Positions 25,637-33,627 of a stretch of 64,000 nucleotides of DNA are shown one piece after another. Origin of the DNA: Micromonospora wenchangensis (GTDB lineage: Bacteria > Actinomycetota > Actinomycetes > Mycobacteriales > Micromonosporaceae); contig NZ_MZMV01000023.1 of the NCBI RefSeq assembly GCF_002210435.1, forward strand, positions 43,434 through 107,433, given 5' to 3'. Position 1 is the first letter of the stretch. The number at the start of each line of letters is the position of its first letter. The notes beneath the pieces were generated by a model. That model searched no databases, was not told the origin of the DNA, and was given only the letters and a program-made list of their open reading frames with translations. A program made the position numbers and the translations under genes.

Positions 25637-25680
25637 CGCGGTCACCGTGCGACGACGGTGGTCGTCGCACGGTGACCGCG
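25637..25680. terminator. Strong bidirectional terminator hairpin
   Basis: A perfect 20-bp stem (25637-25656 paired with 25661-25680) closes a GGTG loop between two convergent genes ending at 25525 and 25696. Confidence 0.8.
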
Positions 25681-25695
25681 GGGACGGGTGCGGGA

Positions 25696-26655
25696 TCAGG
25701 CCGCGATGGTCTGCAGGTAGGCGAGCCCGCCACACGAGACCGTGCTGAGGTTCTTGAACCACATCGCGATCTGGCGCTGGGAGGAGCCGTCACTGTTGAT
25801 GCGTTGGACGTAGACCACGCGCGTGACCTCGAACTGGCAGTAGGTGGGGGCGCTGCCCTGGGGCGACGGGCCGATCACGTAGGCCGAGGTGACGGGATTC
25901 GCGTTGTTCCAGGTCGTGGACCAGGTGCCGCCGCCGCCCACGGTTCCGATGGTGAACTGCGACCCGATGGTGGTGGAGCCGAGCCGGATGTCGGTCTGGC
26001 AGGTGACGGTCCCCACGTTCTTGACCTCCACCCAGATCTGCCGCAGCGAGCTGCCCGGCTGCACGGTCCAGATGCGCGTCACCTGGAACTGGCAGGCCGC
26101 CGAGCTCGTGGCGCCGCTCGGATTGAGACCGGCCACCCAGATGGTGTTCCAGGGGACGTTCCACAGGTGCGTCTGGGTGCCACCGGGGTTGACGCCGCCG
26201 GTCGAGACCAGGGACGTGCTGGTCACCGCCGCGAGTTGCACCGTCGCACCGCAGGCGATCGAGCCGACGTTCTTCAGGGTGAACTGGAACTGCCGCTCCC
26301 CACTGAACAGTTGGACGTACCGGGTGCTGATCGTCTCGAACTGGCAGGTGGCCGAGGTGGTGGCGCCGGCCGGGTTGTAGCCGACCACGTAGGCGGCGTC
26401 GGCCGGGGCGTTGGTCCAGGTCCAGCCCTGGGTGCCGCCGGCCGCGACGGTGCCGGTGAACCACGCCGCTGCGGTGCCGATCCCGCCCTTCGCGGCGGGG
26501 CCCAGTCCGTTCGACGCCACTGCGGCGGCCCGTGCGTCGCGCAGTGCCGGCTGCGACGGTTGCGGCGACGCACCCGCCTGCGCGACCCCTGACGATGCGA
26601 CGACCATGCTGAGCGCCGTCACCGCGAGGAGAACCGCGCGGATTCTTCGTCCCAT
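25696..26655 (-). CDS. Secreted protein of three tandem repeat domains, unknown function
   Basis: The 319-residue product has a Sec signal peptide (RIRAVLLAVTALSMVVASSG, cleavage after AQA near residue 27) and three consecutive units of about 90 residues. Each has a Trp-rich start (GWTWTNAP, HLWNVPW, WSTTWNNA), an AYVVGYNPAGATTSATCQFE-like core and a strand-rich end such as RQFQFTLKNVGSIAC, with one pair of Cys per unit. The ATG at 26655 has AAAGGAG 6 bp upstream. I do not recognise the family; a beta-sandwich-like exported domain is likely. It converges on the CdtB-like gene and diverges from the AfsR-type regulator, which may control it. Confidence 0.8.
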   Translation of the reverse strand: MGRRIRAVLLAVTALSMVVASSGVAQAGASPQPSQPALRDARAAAVASNGLGPAAKGGIGTAAAWFTGTVAAGGTQGWTWTNAPADAAYVVGYNPAGATTSATCQFETISTRYVQLFSGERQFQFTLKNVGSIACGATVQLAAVTSTSLVSTGGVNPGGTQTHLWNVPWNTIWVAGLNPSGATSSAACQFQVTRIWTVQPGSSLRQIWVEVKNVGTVTCQTDIRLGSTTIGSQFTIGTVGGGGTWSTTWNNANPVTSAYVIGPSPQGSAPTYCQFEVTRVVYVQRINSDGSSQRQIAMWFKNLSTVSCGGLAYLQTIAA

Positions 26656-26725
26656 TGAAGCTCCTTTATCTCGGATTCCGGGCCGTCCGCCCGGCTCCAT
26701 CAGGCTGCGCGGCCCCGCTTGCCAT

Positions 26726-26735
26726 CGGCTAGCCG
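26726..26735. promoter_or_regulatory. Palindrome CGGCTAGCCG in divergent spacer
   Basis: A perfect 10-bp palindrome lies in the 142-bp spacer between the three-repeat secreted protein and the AfsR-type regulator. A related GATAGCCG follows 4 bp later, giving partial direct repeats as expected for a SARP-type site. This is a candidate operator only. Confidence 0.35.
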
Positions 26736-26797
26736 TCCGATAGCCGCCCTGGCGGCGGCACATAGAATCATGTTCGATACATCGATGTGGGGGCCGG

Positions 26798-29700
26798 ATG
26801 ACATGGCGCTTGCTCGGCCCGGTCGAGGCCGTGGTGCGGGGCGAGCGAGTGCCGCTGGGGCGACCCCAGCAACGCGCGGTGCTGGCGTATCTGTTGCTCA
26901 ACGCCAACGTGGTGGTGTCGGCGGAACAGTTGGCCGAGGCGCTGTGGGGCGGGGCTCTGCCCACCCGCGCACGGGCACAGGTCCAGGTCTGCGTTTCCCG
27001 GTTGCGCCAACTGACCCGCGCGGCCGGTATACCCGAAACAATCCATTCGGACTCCGGGGGTTACCGCTTCGAGTTGGGCGGCGACGACCTGGATGTGGTG
27101 GTCTTCTCCGGACTGACCGAAACCGCGCGTCGGCACGCCGGCTCCGGCCAGCACGAGCGGGCCACGACCCTGTTGCGCCAGGCGTTGGCGTTGTGGCGGG
27201 GGCCGGCACTGGCGGGCGCGTCCGCCGCGTTCGTGCCGGCGGCCGCCGCCGGCCTGCACGACAAGCGGCTCGTCGCGTCCGAGGATCTGTTCGATGCCGA
27301 GTTCGCGCTCGGTCGGCACGCCGCCGCGGTGGCGCCGTTACGCGAGCTGGTCACCGCGAACCCGTGGCACGAGGGTCTGGCCGCGCGGCTGATGACGGCG
27401 CTGGCCGGATCGGGGCACCAGGCCGAGGCGCTGCGGGTGTTCGAGCGGATCCGCCGCCTCCTCGCCGACGAGCTGGGCATCGAGCCGGGACCGCAGCTCG
27501 CGGAGGCCCACGTGCGGGTGTTGCGGCAACAGTTTGCGCCGGGCACGCCCGCCCCACCGGTCCGGGAGACCGGATCTGGTCCGCGGCCCGCCCAACTGCC
27601 CGCCGGTCTGGCCACCTTCACCGGCCGGGGGGACGCCCTCGCCACGATGGACACGATGCTCAGCCGGGCGCGGGACAACGGCGCCCTGGCGGTCGTCGCG
27701 ATCATCGGGACGGCCGGGGTGGGCAAGACGGCGCTGGCGGTGCGGTGGGCGCACCGGGTACGGCCGCTCTTCGACGACGGGCAGCTCTTCCTGGACCTGC
27801 GCGGCTACTCGCCCGGCGCGGCGACAGCGCCGCTGGACGCGTTGTCACGCTGCCTGCGCGCGCTCGGCGTGCCGCCCACCCGGGTGCCGGACGACATCGA
27901 CGAGGCGACGGATCTCTACCGCAGCGTGCTCGCCGACCGGCGGGTGCTGATCCTGCTCGACAACGCCCGCGACACCGCGCACGTGCGGCCCCTGTTGCCC
28001 GGCGGCGCCGGCTGCCTGGTGATCGTGACCAGCCGCGACCGCCTCGGTGGGCTGGCCGCCCGGAACGACGCGCAGCGGCTGTCGTTGGACGTGCTCGCGC
28101 CGCAGGAGGCCACCGAGCTGCTGACCCGCGTCATCGGCGCGGAACGGGTCGCCGGGCAGCGGGACGCTCTCGCGGAACTGGCCCGTGACTGCGCACGCCT
28201 GCCGCTGGCCCTGCGCATCGCCGCAGCGGACCTGCACGGCCGCCCGCACGAGCGGGTCAGCGGGTACCTCGCGCGATTCCGGGCGGGCGACCCGCTGACC
28301 ATGCTGACCGTCCATGACGACGAACAGATCGCGGTGCGTTCGGCGTTCGCCGTTTCCTACCAGACTCTGCCCCCGCGGCTCCAGCGGCTGTTCCGACTGT
28401 TCGGCCTGGTGCCCGGCTGCGAGGTGACAGCGGAGTCCGCCGCCGCGATGCTCCGCTGTGACGCCGGCGAGGCGGCGGACATGCTGTCCCGGATCGCCGA
28501 CGCGCACCTGGCACAGGAGCGGACACCCGGTCACTTCGGCACCCACGACCTGCTCGGCCGGTACGTGACCGAGCTGGCGACGACTGAGGACAACCGGGAG
28601 ACCCTGGTCGACCTGCTGTCGTGGTACCTCTTCAGCGTGTACGCCGCAGCCGACCGGCTGTATCCGCAGGTGTTGCGGGTGCCCACGCAGCTACCCGCGC
28701 CCGCCGGCCCACCGATGCGGTTCGCCACCCACGTCGACGCCCTCGCCTGGCTCGACGCGCACCGGCACAACCTCGTCGCCGTGGTACGCCATGCGGCGCA
28801 CCAGGGCCTGCACGCCTTCGCCTGGTCGCTGGCGGACGCGCTGCGCGGATACCTGTGGCTGGGATTGCACACCACGCAATGGTCCGAGGTCGCGGGGATC
28901 GGTCTGTCCGCGGCCCGGGCCGACCGGCACGAGCAGGCCGAGGCGGCGGCCCGGTTGAGTCTCGCCGCCCTGCACTGGCGACTCGAACGGTTCCCCGAGG
29001 CGATCGACGACTACCGGCTGGCGCTGGGTTGCGCGAACCGTTCGGGATGGCACGACGGCGAGGCAGCCGCGCTGGGCAACCTGGGCCCGGTATTCCGGAT
29101 GACCGGCCAGCCGGTCGAAGCCCTGCGGGTCATGGAGCAGGCGCTGGAGTTCAACCGGCGCAACGGCCGGACCGCGGGCGTCGCCGTCAACCACAACAAT
29201 CTCGGACTGGTCTGCGCCGACCTCGGACGGCTCCGCGAAGCCGCCGACCACCACCACGCGGCGCTCACCCTGGCCCACCAGGGCGGGGCGACCTCCAGCC
29301 GGGCACTCATCCTGAGCAACCTGGGCGTCGTCCACCACCTGCTCGGCCGGTCCGACGACGCGCTACGGACGCTGACCGAGGCACTGGAACTGCATGAGCA
29401 GACGGGCAGCCGGGGCCGGGCCACCACCCTGTGCGCGCTGGCCCGGGTCCACTGCGATCGCGGCGACCATCCGCACGCGGCCCGCCTCGCCCGGCAGGCG
29501 CTCGACATGGCGCGCGCACCGGCCGAGCCCCGGGTCGAAGCGCTCGCCCTCCACATCCTGGGCATCGTCGAGAGGAGGACCGGCACCCTGTTGGACGCCC
29601 TGCGAACCGCCCGCACCACCGCGGACCGGTACATCGAGGCCGACATCACCGTCAGCCTCGCCGAAATCGACGAGCCCACGGCACCGTCCTGGTGCCACGC

Positions 29701-29941
29701 GGCGCTGTCCGTCACGCGGCAGTGCGGCTATCGGCTGCTCGAAGGCCGGGCGCTCGCCGCCCGTGCCGCGGCCGAGTTCCGGGCTGGTGACGTGGCCGCC
29801 GCCCGGCGCAGCGCACTGCTGGCGGCACAGTCGCACGCCCGTACCGGCCACCAGCCGGGCACGGAGCGCATCGAGAAGCTGCTCGCCCTTCTCGCGTCGG
29901 AGTCCCCGAAAGCGGAATCCGCCGTCTCCTGGCACACCTGA
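26798..29941 (+). CDS. AfsR/SARP-family transcriptional regulator (BTAD, NB-ARC, TPR)
   Basis: This 1047-residue protein has the AfsR layout: an OmpR-like winged helix-turn-helix at 1-90 (RLLGPVEAVV, RAQVQVCVSRLRQL), a bacterial transcriptional activator (BTAD) domain at about 97-245, an NB-ARC-type ATPase with P-loop GTAGVGKTA near 304-312 and kinase-2 motif RVLILLDNA near 382, and C-terminal TPRs (about 650-1000). It would bind direct repeats near promoters and activate secondary-metabolite or secreted-enzyme genes, with the ATPase/TPR part sensing signals. The ATG at 26798 opens the winged-helix domain. It is divergent from the three-repeat secreted protein. There is no biosynthetic cluster directly beside it. 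Confidence 0.93.
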   Translation: MTWRLLGPVEAVVRGERVPLGRPQQRAVLAYLLLNANVVVSAEQLAEALWGGALPTRARAQVQVCVSRLRQLTRAAGIPETIHSDSGGYRFELGGDDLDVVVFSGLTETARRHAGSGQHERATTLLRQALALWRGPALAGASAAFVPAAAAGLHDKRLVASEDLFDAEFALGRHAAAVAPLRELVTANPWHEGLAARLMTALAGSGHQAEALRVFERIRRLLADELGIEPGPQLAEAHVRVLRQQFAPGTPAPPVRETGSGPRPAQLPAGLATFTGRGDALATMDTMLSRARDNGALAVVAIIGTAGVGKTALAVRWAHRVRPLFDDGQLFLDLRGYSPGAATAPLDALSRCLRALGVPPTRVPDDIDEATDLYRSVLADRRVLILLDNARDTAHVRPLLPGGAGCLVIVTSRDRLGGLAARNDAQRLSLDVLAPQEATELLTRVIGAERVAGQRDALAELARDCARLPLALRIAAADLHGRPHERVSGYLARFRAGDPLTMLTVHDDEQIAVRSAFAVSYQTLPPRLQRLFRLFGLVPGCEVTAESAAAMLRCDAGEAADMLSRIADAHLAQERTPGHFGTHDLLGRYVTELATTEDNRETLVDLLSWYLFSVYAAADRLYPQVLRVPTQLPAPAGPPMRFATHVDALAWLDAHRHNLVAVVRHAAHQGLHAFAWSLADALRGYLWLGLHTTQWSEVAGIGLSAARADRHEQAEAAARLSLAALHWRLERFPEAIDDYRLALGCANRSGWHDGEAAALGNLGPVFRMTGQPVEALRVMEQALEFNRRNGRTAGVAVNHNNLGLVCADLGRLREAADHHHAALTLAHQGGATSSRALILSNLGVVHHLLGRSDDALRTLTEALELHEQTGSRGRATTLCALARVHCDRGDHPHAARLARQALDMARAPAEPRVEALALHILGIVERRTGTLLDALRTARTTADRYIEADITVSLAEIDEPTAPSWCHAALSVTRQCGYRLLEGRALAARAAAEFRAGDVAAARRSALLAAQSHARTGHQPGTERIEKLLALLASESPKAESAVSWHT

Positions 29942-30169
29942 TCACCACCATCCGCCCTTCGACCGCACCCGTCGACGGCGACGGCGACACCGGTGCCGCG
30001 CCGGACGGTCCGGGCGGGGAACTCCGTGGCCGGCGTGAGCGACTGATGAACCGGGAGGGTTGTACCCGGTGGCCGGGCAGGAAGCGGGCGGAGGTTGACG
30101 CTCGGGCCACTTTCCCGGCGGCGGTCCGGCGGGTGAACTGGTCACACCACCGACCACGGGAGTGATCGC

Positions 30170-30886
30170 ATGCAACGCAGGACCATCCTCAGTGCTGCCG
30201 CAGCCGGCACCCTCACCACGACTGTCCTTGCCACCCCGGCCACCGCGGGCCGCCGATGGTCGCCGGCCCGGCCCTTCCGAGTACGGATGGTGCTCTTCGA
30301 CGGTGTGGCCGAGCAGGACTTCATCGGGCCCAACGAGGCGTTCACGATCGCCGGTTTCGCCAGCGGCGGAGCCGTCACCGTCGACTACGTCACCGGCACG
30401 GTTCCCCGGACGGTCGACGCCCTCGGCGGCACCAGGGTCGTCGTCAGCCAGGGGTGGTCGACCGACGACACCGATCTGCTGCTCGTACCCGGCGGCGGAC
30501 CCACCGGCCCCGACGAGCCCGGCGTGGCCCACGAGATCAAGAAGGGCCAGCTGCCGCGCAGCATCGCGGCGGCCGCCCGCCGCGGGCTGGTGGTCAGCTC
30601 GGTCTGCACAGGGGCACTGCTGCTGGCCGCCGCCGGCCTCACTCGCGGACGACCGTGCAACACCCACCACACGGTGCGCGACCAGCTCGCCGACAGCGGC
30701 GCGGTGCTCAAGGACGCCCGGGTGGTCGACGACGGCGACCTGATCACCTCGGCCGGCAGCACCTCCGGCATCGACCTCGCGTTGCACGTGCTGGCCCGCG
30801 AGTTCGGGCCGGACTTCGCCCTGATGATCGCCGGTGTACTCGAGTTCGAGCCGCGGGGCACCGTGTGGACGGTCCGTGGCCGCTGA
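30170..30886 (+). CDS. DJ-1/PfpI family protein with twin-arginine signal
   Basis: The 238-residue product begins MQRRTILSAAAAGTLTTTVL, a Tat-like signal ending near ATA (residue 26), then a DJ-1/PfpI domain. The nucleophile elbow is SSVCTGALLLA with Cys146, and an acidic motif (GPNEAF, Glu) lies near the N-terminal part as in isonitrile hydratase-like members. It may be a hydratase, amidase or glyoxalase-like enzyme outside the cytoplasm; the substrate is unknown. RBS GGGAG lies upstream. Its end overlaps the following GlxA-type regulator by 11 bp, so the two are co-transcribed. The pairing of an exported enzyme with a paralogous regulator is notable. Confidence 0.85.
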   Translation: MQRRTILSAAAAGTLTTTVLATPATAGRRWSPARPFRVRMVLFDGVAEQDFIGPNEAFTIAGFASGGAVTVDYVTGTVPRTVDALGGTRVVVSQGWSTDDTDLLLVPGGGPTGPDEPGVAHEIKKGQLPRSIAAAARRGLVVSSVCTGALLLAAAGLTRGRPCNTHHTVRDQLADSGAVLKDARVVDDGDLITSAGSTSGIDLALHVLAREFGPDFALMIAGVLEFEPRGTVWTVRGR

Positions 30887-31856
30887 TCCTCACGTCGTCG
30901 CGGTGCTGGCGCTCGACGGCGTGGTCGGGTTCGACCTCGCCGTCCCGTGCCAGGTCTTCGGCAGCACCCGGCTGGCCGACGGCGGCTACCCGTACGAGAT
31001 CCGGGTCTGCGGCCAGCGCCCGGCCGTGCGGACCAGCGTGTCCGGGATCAGCCACTACCGGATCGAGGCGCCCTACGAGCTGGACGCGGCCCGCGAGGCC
31101 GACACCATCGTCGTGCCCGGCGTGGCCATGCCCTGGCAGGCTCCGAAGGCGGTGCTCGACGTGCTGCGGGCAGCGGCCGCCCGGGGCGCGCGTACCGTCT
31201 CGATCTGCACCGGGGCGTTCGTCCTCGCCCAGGCTGGGCTCCTCGACGGACGCCGTGCCACCACCCACTGGTGGGCCGCGGCCGATCTGCGCCGCCGGCA
31301 CCCGGCGGTCGAGGTGGACGCGGCGTCGCTGTTCACCGGTGACGGCCGGGTCTTCACCTCGGCCGGGGTCGCGGCCGGCCTCGACCTGTGCCTGCACCTG
31401 GTACGCCGCGACCATGGCGCAGCAGTCGCCGCCCGTACGGCCGGTTTCGTCGTCATGGCACCGAGCCGCGACGGCGACCAGGCCCAGTTCGTCGACCATG
31501 TCCCGGCAGGCACCACGGGGACACTGGCACCCACGTTGGCCTGGCTGGACGAGCACGCCGCCGAGGCACTCACGGTCGCCGACATCGCCCGCCACGCCCG
31601 GCTGGGTACCCGCACGCTGACCCGCCGCTTCCGTGAACAGACCGGCACCACGCCCCTGGCCTGGCTGCAGAGCCGCCGCCTGAACCTGGCCCGCCGCCTC
31701 CTGGAAACCACCGATCTACCTGTGCCAGCCGTCGCCGAGCGCAGCGGTCACGGCTCGGCGACCGCCCTGCGCGCCCACTTCCAACGCATCCTGCACACCA
31801 GCCCGGACCGTTACCGGCGCGGCTTCGGCGAGGGCGATCACCCCGCCCGACCGTGA
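30876..31856 (+). CDS. GlxA-family regulator (DJ-1/PfpI plus AraC HTH)
   Basis: This 326-residue protein has an N-terminal DJ-1/PfpI-like domain (about 5-185, elbow SICTGAFVLAQAG with Cys) and a C-terminal AraC helix-turn-helix (about 225-320; LTVADIARHARLGTRTLTRR and TTPLAWLQSRRL). The GTG at 30876 overlaps the preceding gene by 11 bp; an in-frame start at 30834 overlaps more. GlxA-type proteins activate catabolic genes in response to small nitrogen or aldehyde compounds. It probably regulates the exported DJ-1 protein with which it forms an operon. It converges on the NmrA-like gene. Confidence 0.9.
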   Translation: MAADPHVVAVLALDGVVGFDLAVPCQVFGSTRLADGGYPYEIRVCGQRPAVRTSVSGISHYRIEAPYELDAAREADTIVVPGVAMPWQAPKAVLDVLRAAAARGARTVSICTGAFVLAQAGLLDGRRATTHWWAAADLRRRHPAVEVDAASLFTGDGRVFTSAGVAAGLDLCLHLVRRDHGAAVAARTAGFVVMAPSRDGDQAQFVDHVPAGTTGTLAPTLAWLDEHAAEALTVADIARHARLGTRTLTRRFREQTGTTPLAWLQSRRLNLARRLLETTDLPVPAVAERSGHGSATALRAHFQRILHTSPDRYRRGFGEGDHPARP

Positions 31857-31995
31857 AATCCGAGCAACATACCGATCTTCGCCCACCGTCGACGGCCGCT
31901 GCCAGGCATCAGCCCCACCCCTGCCGCCCGGACGGGGTACGCGGCCGTCGCCCGCCCGGGGCGGCGCCTCGACTGCTGCGACCCGGCGGCGTGGA

Positions 31996-32943
31996 TCAGT
32001 TCGTCGGGTGGGGGCCTGCGGTGAACGCTGCGGCGTGATCGACGACCCACTGCCGGAACGTCCGTGGGGGCGTGCCGAGGATTTCGGCCACACCGGAGGT
32101 GACGTACGCCGGTTGTCCCAGCGCGGCTTTCCAGGCGTTCAGGAGCATGTCCACCGCCGGGCGCGCGGCCTGCGGGGCCCCGCGCCGGAACTCGTCGGGT
32201 GACAGTTCCTCGAACGCGACCGGGCGGCCCAGGACGTCACCGATGATGCCCACCTGCTCGGCCTGGCTGAGGGACTCGGGGCCGGTCAGGACGTGGTCGC
32301 CACCGGCGGGTCCCTCCTCGGTCAGCGTCCGCGCGACGACCGCCGCCACGTCACGGTCGTCGACGGGTGCCGTCTCGGCCGCCCCGTACGGCCACCGGAC
32401 CGGGCTGCCGGCACGGATCGCGGCGGCCCACCAGAGCAGGGCGTTCGAGGCGAACATTCCCGGCCGGACGACCGTCAGGCCGAGTCCGGTGCCGGTGATG
32501 AGCCGCTCGACCTCGGCGTGCAGTGCCGCCATCGGGTTCGGTTGCTGGAAGAACGGGTGCGGGGTGCGGTGCGGCGCGGACAGGTGGACGATGCGCTGTG
32601 CGTGGGCGGCCAGCCGGTCGACGACGGCCGCCGCGGTCTGCGGCGGGGCGGTCCAGACCAGGAGGACCGTGCTGACGGCGTGCAGCGCGGCGTCGAGTGA
32701 CGCGGGCACGGTGAGGTCGCCGGTGACGACCTCGACGGTGGCGGGCAGCGTCGCGGCCGACTCGGAGCGGCGCACGAGGGCGCGGACCGGCACGCCCGCG
32801 TCGGTGAGCAGGTCGATCACGTGGCGTCCGACCCGGCCGGTCGCCCCGGTGACGAGCACCGGCGGCCGGTCGGCCGGTGCCGGGGCACCCCCGCGGTCGG
32901 CCGCGGGGGTGCGGTGGGTGTCTGCCTGCGTCATGACCTTCAT
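31996..32943 (-). CDS. NmrA/atypical SDR NAD(P)-binding protein
   Basis: The 315-residue protein has the Rossmann motif VLVTGATGRVGRHV (about 29-42), with the GxxGxxG spacing of atypical short-chain dehydrogenases (NmrA/SDR_a5). It lacks a clear YxxxK active site, so it may be a redox sensor or a reductase for quinones or epimers. Its start overlaps no gene; the ATG at 32943 is followed shortly by a second Met (MKVM). It is divergent from a TetR gene across a 54-bp spacer that carries GTTACC/GGTAAC repeats, so it is probably TetR-controlled and induced by an electrophile. The exact reaction is unknown. Confidence 0.85.
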   Translation of the reverse strand: MKVMTQADTHRTPAADRGGAPAPADRPPVLVTGATGRVGRHVIDLLTDAGVPVRALVRRSESAATLPATVEVVTGDLTVPASLDAALHAVSTVLLVWTAPPQTAAAVVDRLAAHAQRIVHLSAPHRTPHPFFQQPNPMAALHAEVERLITGTGLGLTVVRPGMFASNALLWWAAAIRAGSPVRWPYGAAETAPVDDRDVAAVVARTLTEEGPAGGDHVLTGPESLSQAEQVGIIGDVLGRPVAFEELSPDEFRRGAPQAARPAVDMLLNAWKAALGQPAYVTSGVAEILGTPPRTFRQWVVDHAAAFTAGPHPTN

Positions 32944-32949
32944 CGAAGC

Positions 32950-32989
32950 GTTACCGAGTTAGAAATGCAACCCGGTAACGAATGTTACC
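32950..32989. promoter_or_regulatory. TetR operator repeats GTTACC/GGTAAC
   Basis: Three half-sites lie in the divergent spacer: GTTACC at 32950-32955, GGTAAC at 32974-32979 and GTTACC at 32984-32989. The last two form GGTAAC-GAAT-GTTACC, a perfect dyad 8 bp before the TetR start, so autoregulation and control of the NmrA-like gene are likely. Confidence 0.7.
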
Positions 32990-32997
32990 CTGACGGC

Positions 32998-33612
32998 ATG
33001 GTCGAACGGGTCGGGCTGCGGGCCCGCAAGAAGGCGCGGACCCGGGACGTCATCGCCGACGTGGCGATCTCGCTGTTCCTGACGCACGGCTTCGACCAGG
33101 TGTCGGTGTCCGACATCGCCGCGACGGCCGAGGTGTCGAAGCCGACCCTGTTCCGCTACTTCGCGACGAAGGAAGACCTGATCCTGCACCGGTTCGCCGA
33201 CCACCAGGGCGAGGCCGCCCGGGTGGTACGCGACCGCCGGCCCGACACCGCGCCGATGACGGCGTTGCACCGGCACTTCCGGGCCGGTCTCGACCGCTTC
33301 GAGCCGGTCACCGGCCTCAACGACCAACCCGAGGTGGTGGCGTTCCACCGGCTGGTGTTCGACACACCGAGCCTGGCGGGACGACTCGTGCAGTACACGC
33401 TCGACGACGAGGACGCGCTGGCCGCCGTCCTCGACCGGGGCATCGAGGGCCGGCTCCAGGCCGCCCAGGTGATCGCGGTACACCGCGTACTTGCCCGGAC
33501 CAACTGGCGCAAGATCGCCGACGGGCGGACCGCACGCGACGTCCAGCCCGAGGCGGTCGCCGACGCGGACCGGGCCTTCACCCAACTGCGCCACGGAACG
33601 GACGACTCCTAG
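32998..33612 (+). CDS. TetR-family regulator
   Basis: The 204-residue product has the TetR N-terminal helix-turn-helix (about 10-55; FDQVSVSDIAATAEVSKPTL then FRYFATKEDL) and a helical ligand domain. The ATG at 32998 is close behind a perfect GGTAAC-GAAT-GTTACC dyad. It is divergent from an NmrA-like SDR gene and converges on a serine hydrolase gene, its stop lying only 15 bp from that gene's stop. It most likely represses itself and the SDR gene until a ligand binds. Confidence 0.9.
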   Translation: MVERVGLRARKKARTRDVIADVAISLFLTHGFDQVSVSDIAATAEVSKPTLFRYFATKEDLILHRFADHQGEAARVVRDRRPDTAPMTALHRHFRAGLDRFEPVTGLNDQPEVVAFHRLVFDTPSLAGRLVQYTLDDEDALAAVLDRGIEGRLQAAQVIAVHRVLARTNWRKIADGRTARDVQPEAVADADRAFTQLRHGTDDS

Positions 33613-33627
33613 CCCCGCCCGCGGTGG

